This document shows, piece after piece, positions 1 through 5,297 of a DNA stretch of 5,319 bases. The stretch is from Xanthobacteraceae bacterium (GTDB lineage Bacteria; Pseudomonadota; Alphaproteobacteria; Rhizobiales; Xanthobacteraceae), in contig JASHYD010000821.1 in NCBI GenBank assembly GCA_030043175.1, positions 1 to 5,319 of the forward strand, in the 5' to 3' direction. The number at the start of each line of letters is the position of its first letter. Position 1 is the first letter of the stretch. The notes below the pieces were generated by a model. That model saw only the letters and a list, made by a program, of their open reading frames with translations. It had not been told where the DNA came from and did not search any database. The position numbers were made by a program, and so were the translations under genes.

Positions 1-74
1 CAATGCGCGTATACGTAAGCCGTGCAGTCCGGCGAAGTTGCAGCCGGTCGGCGCGGCGAGCCCTCAGGCACGCG

Positions 75-319
75 TCACACGTTCTCGCAGCCCGTGAGAG
101 GGATGCCGCCGCACCGTTCAATCCGCATGCCTGTTGAATTCGCATGCCTGTCGTCGCACAGACAATTGCCACAATGACCGCGAACGGCACCGCCACAGCC
201 GCGATATCGAGCGCACAGGCGAGGAATCGCCGCGAAAATCCGACCTCCGACGGATTGAATTGGCTGGTTGGACGACATGGCGGATATTCCTTGGCGGGCT
301 GCAGAATGGAAAATGTCAT
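75..319 (-). pseudogene. Small single-helix membrane protein, RDD-like start, probably frameshifted
   Basis: Reading the minus strand from ATG at 319 gives a frame with an N-terminal soluble stretch of about 27 residues. It continues with GFSRRFLACALD (residues 27-38) and then a strongly hydrophobic helix, about residues 39-55. An Arg pair followed by Asp at the helix start resembles the first segment of RDD-family membrane proteins, but only one helix is present. Near 124-151 an 11-bp sequence occurs twice, 17 bp apart. Removing 17 bp shifts this frame into the one that ends at TGA 75-77 and would give a 75-aa protein with tail MRIERCGGIPLTGCENV. That tail has high-GC third positions (about 13 of 16). 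Uncorrected, the ATG frame stays open to the window edge with poor third-position bias. A GAGG lies only 2 nt before the ATG, a poor spacing. The alternatives are a chance ORF or a true partial gene running off the left edge. The hydrophobic helix is seen; the family call is weak. Confidence 0.35.
124..151. repeat. 17-bp tandem duplication (11 bp identical)
   Basis: The sequence CGCATGCCTGT occurs at 124-134 and again at 141-151, giving a repeat period of 17 bp. The period is not a multiple of three. The repeat sits exactly where the minus-strand membrane-protein frame changes from one plausible reading frame to another. Confidence 0.7.
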
Positions 320-374
320 CGCCTCGTGCAAGAGTGCTCACGCAAAAGGCGAACCCTCGGCGCACCACATAGAA

Positions 375-396
375 CGGGTTTTGTTTTCGAAACCCG
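375..396. other. Inverted repeat upstream of the amidohydrolase promoter region
   Basis: CGGGTTT at 375-381 pairs with AAACCCG at 390-396 around an 8-nt loop. On the plus strand it is followed by GTTTTAA, so it resembles a weak intrinsic terminator. No plus-strand gene clearly ends just before it. It lies directly upstream of the best -35/-10 candidate for the amidohydrolase, so it could equally be an operator. Function is inferred only. Confidence 0.35.
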
Positions 397-397
397 G

Positions 398-425
398 TTT
401 TAAGCCAGCGGTATTGGTGTAGAAT
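398..425 (+). promoter_or_regulatory. Candidate sigma70-type promoter for the amidohydrolase
   Basis: TAGAAT at 420-425 matches the -10 consensus at 5 of 6 positions. TTTTAA at 398-403, 16 bp upstream, is a poor -35 (3 of 6). A start just after it would give an mRNA leader of about 80 nt before the ATG at 515. The rest of the 320-514 gap shows no coding signal that I can support. Confidence 0.3.
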
Positions 426-503
426 GCGCGCAACAGAATTAAGCAAAATCCACGACACTTCGGCGGCGTCCTGCGCTCGCTAACTGACAAGCAGCTCGCA
501 CAA

Positions 504-510
504 GGGAGGA
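504..510 (+). promoter_or_regulatory. Strong Shine-Dalgarno site for the amidohydrolase
   Basis: GGGAGGA ends 4 nt before the ATG at 515, leaving about 6 nt between the GGAG core and the start. It supports that start, which also places a complete signal peptide at the N-terminus. Confidence 0.8.
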
Positions 511-514
511 CTCC

Positions 515-1879
515 ATGCGTTGGCAAAGCATTCTCGGTGTTGTTTCCATTGCCGCTGCGGTCGGTGCGACCGCCGGTCCCGCGCAATCGCAGGAAGGCGG
601 GCCGGCGCGAAACCCGGCATTGGGGAAGCACCTCGCGCCGCCTAACCAGGTGGTCGCGATCCGGGCCGGGCGCATGTTCGACTCCAAATCCGGAGCCATC
701 CTCAACAACCAGATCATCCTCATCAAGGGCGATCGCATCACCAACGTCGGATCATCCCTCGACATCCCGGCGGGCGCGCGCGTGATCGACCTCAGCTCGG
801 CGACCGTGATGCCGGGTATGATCGACGCTCACGTTCACGTGGTGACCGGCGGCGTAACGCCGACGCAACGGGCCATGATTGCGCTTGCCAACGCGCAGAT
901 CGACCTTGAGGCCGGTTTCACCACGGTGCTCGATATGGATTCGCGGGGGGGCTTCAACACCGTGGACCTGCGCGATGCCATCAACTCCGGCCTGGTGCAG
1001 GGACCGCGCATGCAGGTGGTTGGCCAGTCGATCAACCAGCGGGCAACCAACTACTACCCGGATTCCGACTCTGTGCGGTTCCTCGATACGTTCACCGAAA
1101 AGAAGAACGTCAATTCGCCGTGGCTGGCGCGCGCCGCTGTGCGCGAGAACAAGCTGCACGGCGTCGATTGGATCAAGATTTACACCACCCAGGACTTCGT
1201 CGGCCCGGTCCACATGTGGAAGGCGGACGCCACCTTGGTCAACAGCCCGTCCCTGACCTACGAGGAAGTCGAAGCGATCGTCGATGAAGCCCACCGGCTG
1301 GGCCTCAAGGTCGCCTGCCATACCTATGGGGGCGAAGGCATGTACAGCTGCATCAATGCGGGAGTCGATGCGCCCAACCATTTGCTTGAACTCGATGACA
1401 AGGGCATCAAGGTGCTGCTGGAAAAGAAGCTGCCCTATGTGCCGACCGTCGATGATCTGATTGCCCTTGAAGCAGGTGATCTTCGCGACACCGGCGGCCG
1501 CAACTCGCGCATGAAGCTCCTGGAACAGGCCGTCCGGCGAGCGGTGGCGGCGGGCGTGACCATCGTGTTTGGCAGCGGCGCCACCTCACCGGCGATTCCT
1601 CACGGCAAGCAGGCCAACCAGTTTGCCTACTATGCCAAATGGGGCATGTCGCCGGCGCAGGCCTTGCAGACCGCCTTCATGCCCGCCGCGCAGATGCTCA
1701 ATTATGATTGGGCGACCCAGATCGGCAGCATCGATCGCGGAAAGTTCGCCGACATCATCGCCGTGTCGGGCAATCCGCTGGCGGATGTCAGCGAGATGGA
1801 GCGCGTGAAGTTCGTCATGAAGGGCGGTGTGGTGATCCGCAATGCGGTAGCCCCCGGCACGCTGGCGCAGGTCCAGTAA
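515..1879 (+). CDS. Exported amidohydrolase family protein with altered metal site
   Basis: This 454-aa protein belongs to the amidohydrolase superfamily, imidazolonepropionase / Xaa-Pro dipeptidase-like branch. Family members are metal-dependent hydrolases of amide, cyclic amide or peptide bonds; the substrate cannot be read here. Residues 1-26 form a signal peptide (hydrophobic core about 5-20, likely cut near AQSQ), suggesting a periplasmic enzyme. An N-terminal beta-sandwich part (about 45-98) leads into GMIDAHVHV with metal ligands His106 and His108. The likely carboxylated lysine is Lys221 (DWIKIY). The later histidines are His269 (VACHTYG) and His289 (GVDAPNH). The usual 'GTDAG' metal-Asp motif reads FGSGATSP at 352-359, with Gly355 where Asp is expected. 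The downstream PHG..A..F element (362-370) and the C-terminal GSIDRGKFADIIAVSGNPL motif (404-422) are intact. Length is normal and the frame is unbroken. It appears to be a single-gene unit. Fold confidence is high; catalytic competence is uncertain. Confidence 0.93.
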   Translation: MRWQSILGVVSIAAAVGATAGPAQSQEGGPARNPALGKHLAPPNQVVAIRAGRMFDSKSGAILNNQIILIKGDRITNVGSSLDIPAGARVIDLSSATVMPGMIDAHVHVVTGGVTPTQRAMIALANAQIDLEAGFTTVLDMDSRGGFNTVDLRDAINSGLVQGPRMQVVGQSINQRATNYYPDSDSVRFLDTFTEKKNVNSPWLARAAVRENKLHGVDWIKIYTTQDFVGPVHMWKADATLVNSPSLTYEEVEAIVDEAHRLGLKVACHTYGGEGMYSCINAGVDAPNHLLELDDKGIKVLLEKKLPYVPTVDDLIALEAGDLRDTGGRNSRMKLLEQAVRRAVAAGVTIVFGSGATSPAIPHGKQANQFAYYAKWGMSPAQALQTAFMPAAQMLNYDWATQIGSIDRGKFADIIAVSGNPLADVSEMERVKFVMKGGVVIRNAVAPGTLAQVQ

Positions 1880-1891
1880 GGGCCCGCGTAG

Positions 1892-1935
1892 TTGGGCAGC
1901 CCCAATTGAGCGACGGGTCGGCCTCCGGCCGGCCC
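1892..1935. terminator. GC-rich hairpins in the convergent gap, possible bidirectional terminator
   Basis: GGGTCGGCC at 1915-1923 pairs with GGCCGGCCC at 1927-1935, giving nine base pairs including one G-T wobble around a TCC loop. A smaller stem lies just before it, TTGGG 1892-1896 with CCCAA 1901-1905. GTTGGG at 1891-1896 can alternatively pair with CCCAAC at 1933-1938. The structure begins 12 nt after the amidohydrolase stop and lies about 80 nt beyond the stop of the convergent thioesterase gene. There is no T-run on either side, so it is not a textbook intrinsic terminator. It may act as an RNA 3'-end stabiliser or a weak terminator. Confidence 0.45.
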
Positions 1936-2015
1936 AACGAGAGACTCAGGCGAAATCGTGGATAGGCCACTCCCGAATGTCGCGGCGCTCCGGTCGGGCT
2001 GCAACTTTATGCGGG

Positions 2016-2423
2016 CTAACTTTCGAGCTTTCTGTGTACGCGCGCGTCAAAGCGCGCCACATTGACGATGACGCGTTGATGGGAACCGTTACCGATCGGC
2101 TCTTTGTCGTCGCGTGCCTCGACCGCGAAAGTCAGCGTGCGACCGTCTATGCCAATGAGCTCAGCGGTCGCATGCACTCGCATGCCGATTGGCGTAGCCG
2201 CGAAGTGACGCACGTCGAGATGGATGCCGAGGCTCTGGTGTCCGACGGGCAAGAGATGCTCAACTGCCGCGAGCGCCGCCGCCTCGATGATGTTGATCAT
2301 AACCGGCGTGGCCAGCACCGGCACAAGTCCGCTGCCGATGCTCGGCGCGGTGTGCTCGACCGCAACCTTGAGTTCTGCCGATCCGGTCAGGCCGGGTGTC
2401 AAGTTCGAAAGGTCGATTGTCAT
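2016..2423 (-). CDS. FlK-like hotdog acyl-CoA thioesterase
   Basis: This 135-aa protein matches the fluoroacetyl-CoA thioesterase (FlK)-like family: single-domain hotdog enzymes that hydrolyse short acyl-CoA thioesters, expected in the cytoplasm. From memory of FlK (Thr42, Glu50, His76), the equivalents sit at a constant offset of three: Thr39 (LATPVM), Glu47 (NIIEAA) and His73 (VRHFAATP). Gly66 (SLG) and Arg117 (SHQR) also align with FlK Gly69 and Arg120. The C-terminal GNGSHQRVIVNVARFDARV is typical of the family. The FlK lid residue Phe36 aligns with Leu33, so fluoroacetyl-CoA specificity is unlikely and a general short-chain activity is more probable. The length is typical. ATG at 2423 is the only reasonable start, although no Shine-Dalgarno sequence is visible before it. 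It converges on the amidohydrolase and diverges from the CoA-transferase, which suggests a shared acyl-CoA substrate or product. The family call is firm; the substrate is unknown. Confidence 0.9.
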   Translation of the reverse strand: MTIDLSNLTPGLTGSAELKVAVEHTAPSIGSGLVPVLATPVMINIIEAAALAAVEHLLPVGHQSLGIHLDVRHFAATPIGMRVHATAELIGIDGRTLTFAVEARDDKEPIGNGSHQRVIVNVARFDARVHRKLES

Positions 2424-2543
2424 TTGCGGAGCTGGGCCCGAAGGCGCCTCACCGTGATCGGCGACGCTTCGAAACGTCGCCAGCCAGTTCGCCGGGATGT
2501 GACGGGTTCTTCATCTCAATCGTGGCCCGCTAACAGTCCTCCA

Positions 2544-2639
2544 GTCAACATCAAACGGACGGTTGTCCATTCTCGAACAGCCGCTGACGCACCGTTCACC
2601 CTTGGATCGCCAGTCGATCGATGCAGGTGTCAACATCAA
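2544..2639. repeat. 11-bp direct repeat in the divergent spacer
   Basis: GTCAACATCAA occurs at 2544-2554 and again at 2629-2639, 85 bp apart. The copies are in a noncoding spacer between two divergent promoters, so they could be paired sites for a regulator. They may also be coincidence. Confidence 0.3.
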
Positions 2640-2753
2640 CCTCGTCAATCGCTTGGGCAGCAATCCAACAGCGGAGGCTCAGCTTATGCACAGGCTCGGG
2701 GCCAAGCCCGCGAATGCTTCGCAAGCTGCCCTAAGCCCTTGTATTCAATGCTC

Positions 2754-2782
2754 TTAATCATCACGGCCCGATTTGCTAGCAT
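2754..2782 (+). promoter_or_regulatory. Candidate promoter for the CoA-transferase
   Basis: TTAATC at 2754-2759 (3 of 6 to the -35 consensus) is followed after 17 bp by TAGCAT at 2777-2782. TGC stands directly before it, giving an extended -10 (TGn). The local sequence is AT-richer than its surroundings. The leader to the ATG at 2856 would be about 65-70 nt. Confidence 0.42.
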
Positions 2783-2855
2783 AGTCGCTTCTGGCGACGC
2801 CGGCTAGCTCTGGCGGGCGCGGCACCTGGCGGCGCGACCGCCAACTCGAAACGCG

Positions 2856-4076
2856 ATGCAGGACCCAACCCACCCAATCAAATTCGACCCCGCCGCGACC
2901 GGGCCGCTTGACGGAATTCGGGTGCTCGATCTCACCCGCATGGTCGCCGGCAACATGCTGTCTTTGCAGCTTGCCGATTTCGGCGCCGACGTCGTCAAGG
3001 TCGAGCCGCCGTCGGGTGATCCGCTGCGCGATTGGCGCGACGGCGGCGACCAGCTGCATTGGAAGACATACGCCCGCAACAAACGCTCGATCGTGGTGAA
3101 CTTTCGCCATCGAGGCGCCAGGGAGGTGCTTTTGCGCCTCGCGGCATCAGCCGACGTGTTCATGGAAGGCTTTCGCCCTGGCACATTGGAAAAGATGGAG
3201 ACCGGCCCGGAGCTGCTGCGCAAAGCCAATCCGGGCTTGGTTGTTGTGAGGGTATCGGGGTTCGGGCAGACCGGCCCCTATGCACCGCTGCCCGGTTTCG
3301 GCACGCTGGTCGAGGCGATGAGCGGCCTTGCGGCCCGCACCGGATTCCCGGATCGCGAGCCAGTGCTGCCGCCACTCGCCCTCGCCGACATGGTCGCCGG
3401 CCTCTATGGGGCCTTCGCCGTAATGACTGCCTTACGCGCGCGGGACCGCGGCGGAGGCGGGCAGATCATCGACCTCTCGCTGCTGGAAGCGATGTTTTCG
3501 GTGCTCGGCCCGGAGGCGGCCATTTTCCGGCGGACCGGCATCGTCAAAGAGCGGACGGCAAGCGGTTCTCACACCTCGGCGCCGCGCAACGTCTATCGCT
3601 GCGGCGATGGACGCTACGTCGCCCTGTCGGGCTCGACGGAGGCGATGGCTCGCCGCATCTTCGGCGTGATCGGCCGTGGTGATATGCTCGCAGATGCCCG
3701 ATTTTCGTCCAACACGGCGCGCGTGAAACACCGCGCCCAGGTGGACGAGACAGTGGGGGGCTGGTTCGCGGCGCGCACCTGCGAGGAGGCGCTTAAGGCG
3801 ATGCGCGAAGCCGGCGTCACTGCCGGGCCGGTCTACACCATCGCCGACGCCGTCGCGGACGCGCATTTCCGGGAACGCGGAATTATCGTCGACGTTGAAG
3901 ACGCCGAGCTCGGCGCCGTGCCGATGCACAACATCGTGCCCCGTCTTTCGCCAAGCGCCGGCACGTGGCGGCGGCCGGCACCACGGCTGGGCGAGCATAC
4001 CGATGCGGTGCTCGCCGAGGCCGGGTTCGACCGCGAAGCGATCGCGCGCCTGAAGCAGGAGGGGGTTGCCGCGTGA
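2856..4076 (+). CDS. Family III (CaiB/BaiF) CoA-transferase
   Basis: This 406-aa protein has the full length of the CaiB/BaiF (formyl-CoA transferase-like) family. These enzymes move CoA from an acyl-CoA donor to a carboxylic acid through an Asp-bound anhydride and thioester, as interlocked dimers in the cytoplasm. The N-terminal signature LDLTRMVAGN (24-33) and DFGADVVKVEPP.GDPLR (41-58) are clear. NKRSIVVNF (75-83) and VSGFGQTGPY (133-142) follow. The catalytic Asp is Asp178 in PLALADMVAG. GGGGQIIDLSLLEAM (199-213) and the C-terminal PRLGEHTDAVL (376-386) complete the family pattern. There is no frameshift. The ATG at 2856 has no good Shine-Dalgarno sequence, but no other start lies before the conserved N-terminal motif. 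The family covers oxalate, carnitine, succinyl, aryl-succinate, bile-acid and alpha-methylacyl substrates, and the sequence alone does not choose among them. The divergent FlK-like thioesterase fits a role in activating and releasing an organic acid. Confidence 0.95.
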   Translation: MQDPTHPIKFDPAATGPLDGIRVLDLTRMVAGNMLSLQLADFGADVVKVEPPSGDPLRDWRDGGDQLHWKTYARNKRSIVVNFRHRGAREVLLRLAASADVFMEGFRPGTLEKMETGPELLRKANPGLVVVRVSGFGQTGPYAPLPGFGTLVEAMSGLAARTGFPDREPVLPPLALADMVAGLYGAFAVMTALRARDRGGGGQIIDLSLLEAMFSVLGPEAAIFRRTGIVKERTASGSHTSAPRNVYRCGDGRYVALSGSTEAMARRIFGVIGRGDMLADARFSSNTARVKHRAQVDETVGGWFAARTCEEALKAMREAGVTAGPVYTIADAVADAHFRERGIIVDVEDAELGAVPMHNIVPRLSPSAGTWRRPAPRLGEHTDAVLAEAGFDREAIARLKQEGVAA

Positions 4077-4198
4077 ATAGGTTGATTTGCAACGCGCAAG
4101 CAGCTCGACGCTGGTGTCGCGCCGTCGGCAAACGCCCTGTGCAACCCCGGGAGGTCACGTCGCCCCTGCGACAGGGTAGCCGCCCGCTGCTAGCGTAA
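4073..4198 (+). CDS. Possible 41-codon ORF coupled to the CoA-transferase
   Basis: A GTG at 4073 overlaps the CoA-transferase stop as GTGA (4073-4076). AGGAGG lies at 4057-4062, 10 nt upstream, which is the layout of a translationally coupled gene. The frame runs to TAA at 4196-4198 and encodes a basic 41-residue peptide beginning VNRLICNAQAARRW (GTG read as Met at initiation). It has no recognisable domain, no membrane segment and only average third-position GC (about 28 of 41). The AGGAGG also encodes the end of the CoA-transferase, so it could be chance. Stems such as CCCTGT 4135-4140 with ACAGGG 4171-4176 within this stretch may instead mark a transcript end. Confidence 0.2.
   Translation: MNRLICNAQAARRWCRAVGKRPVQPREVTSPLRQGSRPLLA
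4135..4195. terminator. Weak stem-loops between convergent genes
   Basis: CCCTGT 4135-4140 can pair with ACAGGG 4171-4176. A competing stem is GTCGC 4159-4163 with GCGAC 4168-4172. A third is CGCT 4185-4188 with AGCG 4192-4195. They lie in the 125-bp gap between the convergent CoA-transferase and exported-protein genes, where terminators are expected. None has a T-run, so the call is weak. Confidence 0.25.
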
Positions 4199-4201
4199 AG
4201 A

Positions 4202-5062
4202 TCAGAAGTCGGGTTTGTCGGCGTGGGGGAGCGGGGCGACGTCGTAACCGAAGAAAAACACGTTGTTCGGCTCGCAGACATCTTCAAGCAACGGGGCCCG
4301 CTCGATGCGCCGCCAGGTCTGGATGGCCGACCACGGCATGTTGAATGCGCCCGGATCGTCGACGGTGACGAACACCCGCAGGGTTCTGCCGCCGTCGATC
4401 ATCTTGAAGCGCTCGACGACATGCATCTGTTCGGTATGAGGGGTGCGATAATTGTCGACGAACGTCCGGTCACTCAGCCCGATGGTATCGACGACGAGCT
4501 CGTCACCGTCGTAATGCCCGACCGACTCGCCGTGCCACGACGGTACCACATGCTCGGAATGCGGCACGTCCAGATAGATGTGGCGCATTTGCGAGTAAAG
4601 CTCGTTGATGTAGACGACCATCTTGGGCGTCTGGATGAAATGAACCGGCTGACCACGGTTGTAGATGTCGAGGCCCGGAACGCCGGCCGGCCAGCACCGC
4701 TCGCGGGCGATGAACGGAACCTTTCCGGCAAGCACTTCTTCATTGGCCTTTCGCATCCGCTCGATGACCCAGGACTTGAGGATAGGATTGGTGAGGTCGG
4801 CGACCCGGTATGTCGGCTGGCCCTGGCCATTGGGAACATAGGGGTGAGCCTGATCGGACAGGACCGGGCCAGGTCCGCTGGGTGGCGGCAGGAAGTCGTC
4901 ATGGGCAGGGCGGTTCAGCGTCCAAGCGGTGCCGGGGTCAGGGGCGAAGTTGGGTATGGAAGCGGCCTCGTGTTTGCTGGCTTCGGCAGCGAGCGAGGGC
5001 CACAGCGCCGTGACAGAGCCTGAAAGGCCCATCGCAATACAGATCAATAAAAACTTGGTCAT
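4202..5062 (-). CDS. Exported protein of an uncharacterised conserved family
   Basis: This is a 286-aa protein from ATG at 5062. GGAG lies 7 nt upstream of that ATG; a GTG at 5083 would add seven residues and is less likely because it precedes the signal peptide. Residues 1-26 form a signal peptide (hydrophobic core about 4-20, likely cut after SLAA-type residues), so the protein is probably periplasmic. Conserved features I recognise are C123-PAGVPG, VHFIQTP (140-146), SWHGESVGHYDGDELVVDT (175-193), GLSDRTFVD (195-203), PHTEQMHVVERF (208-219), VDDPGAF (234-240) and MPW (242-244). Near the end is CEPNN (263-267). I recall this arrangement from many 'hypothetical' secreted proteins of soil proteobacteria and acidobacteria, without a proven function. 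The two cysteines (123, 263) may form a disulfide. No catalytic family can be assigned from sequence. It converges on the CoA-transferase and is probably expressed alone. Confidence 0.88.
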   Translation of the reverse strand: MTKFLLICIAMGLSGSVTALWPSLAAEASKHEAASIPNFAPDPGTAWTLNRPAHDDFLPPPSGPGPVLSDQAHPYVPNGQGQPTYRVADLTNPILKSWVIERMRKANEEVLAGKVPFIARERCWPAGVPGLDIYNRGQPVHFIQTPKMVVYINELYSQMRHIYLDVPHSEHVVPSWHGESVGHYDGDELVVDTIGLSDRTFVDNYRTPHTEQMHVVERFKMIDGGRTLRVFVTVDDPGAFNMPWSAIQTWRRIERAPLLEDVCEPNNVFFFGYDVAPLPHADKPDF

Positions 5063-5129
5063 CGGTTTGCTCCGCTCGTCCACCCAACCCTATCCTTTGC
5101 CGCTTGCCGGGCCGGGTAGGCAGCTCTGC

Positions 5130-5158
5130 ATGGTGAGAGAAGCCCTCGCTCAAGTCAA
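5130..5158 (-). promoter_or_regulatory. Candidate promoter for the exported protein
   Basis: On the minus strand, TTGACT (5158-5153) matches the -35 consensus at 5 of 6 positions. After 17 bp comes CACCAT (5135-5130), a poor -10. The leader to the ATG at 5062 would be about 60 nt. The -35 is good and the -10 weak, so this is tentative. Confidence 0.3.
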
Positions 5159-5290
5159 TCGCAGCCCCGTCTCCTTAAGCGCGTGCCGACGAGACGGCGT
5201 CTGTTCGCCGCCAGACCCGCGCTTGTCGCCGGCCAACGTCAACGAGTAAAAGACGTCGATGGCCTGGGGCCCGCGGCGTAAGTGCGGCCA
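5150..5290 (-). other. Coding-like frame without a start, possible gene remnant
   Basis: On the minus strand a frame runs open from after TAG (5293-5291) to TGA (5152-5150). By my hand count, codon-position GC is about 63, 57 and 80 percent, the pattern of real coding DNA here. It reads WPHLRRGPQAIDVFYSLTLA at its start. It contains no ATG or GTG, only TTG codons. I do not recognise the protein. It may be the decayed 3' end of a gene whose body lies right of the window, or a chance frame. Confidence 0.25.
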
Positions 5291-5297
5291 CTACGCC
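5275..5297. repeat. Nine-pair inverted repeat with one bulged base
   Basis: GGCGTA 5275-5280 pairs with TACGCC 5292-5297. Inside it GTG 5282-5284 pairs with CAC 5289-5291 around the loop CGGC, leaving A5281 bulged. No T-run follows on either strand. It could be an operator, a transcript-end hairpin of a gene to the right, or a dispersed palindromic element. Confidence 0.5.

Larger units (their letters stand above)
2424..2855. other. 432-bp divergent intergenic region
   Basis: This spacer separates the divergently transcribed thioesterase and CoA-transferase. It holds the CoA-transferase promoter candidate near its right end and an 11-bp direct repeat. Open frames on both strands are short, lack good starts or ribosome sites, and match no family I recognise. 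The plus-strand frame at 2563-2757 needs a TTG start and has mediocre third-position bias. The space is long for a promoter region alone and could contain a decayed gene. Confidence 0.5.

Noticed and set aside
752..1381. A 209-codon minus-strand frame inside the amidohydrolase gene.
   Set aside because: It is an antisense shadow of a gene with intact superfamily motifs and has no independent start signal.
2420..2460. An ATGA overlap between a minus-strand frame ending VRRLRAQLRK and the thioesterase start, suggesting an upstream operon gene.
   Set aside because: The upstream frame has no recognisable protein, no supported start and is rich in Arg, as expected for out-of-frame GC-rich DNA.
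2459..2521. On the minus strand, a short frame starting MKNPSHPGELAGD, which looks like the N-terminus of a HigA-type antitoxin.
   Set aside because: It ends after about 21 codons without any helix-turn-helix region, has no clear ribosome site, and no HigB-like toxin frame lies upstream. The resemblance is limited to about a dozen residues.
2563..2757. A 64-codon plus-strand frame in the divergent spacer.
   Set aside because: It depends on a TTG start without a ribosome site and matches nothing I recognise. Third-position GC is mediocre.
1977..2807. A 276-codon plus-strand open frame.
   Set aside because: It lies antisense over the thioesterase, which has clear family motifs. The frame's composition is rich in Arg, Ser and Cys, and its later part runs through noncoding sequence.
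2424..2855. The possibility of a small RNA or riboswitch in the long divergent spacer.
   Set aside because: I found no recognisable riboswitch core, and only short hairpins such as GCTT-CGC-AAGC. Nothing rises above chance by eye.
4223..5023. A 266-codon plus-strand open frame opposite the exported protein.
   Set aside because: It mirrors a conserved minus-strand gene with a signal peptide and ribosome site. Long antisense frames are common in GC-rich genes.
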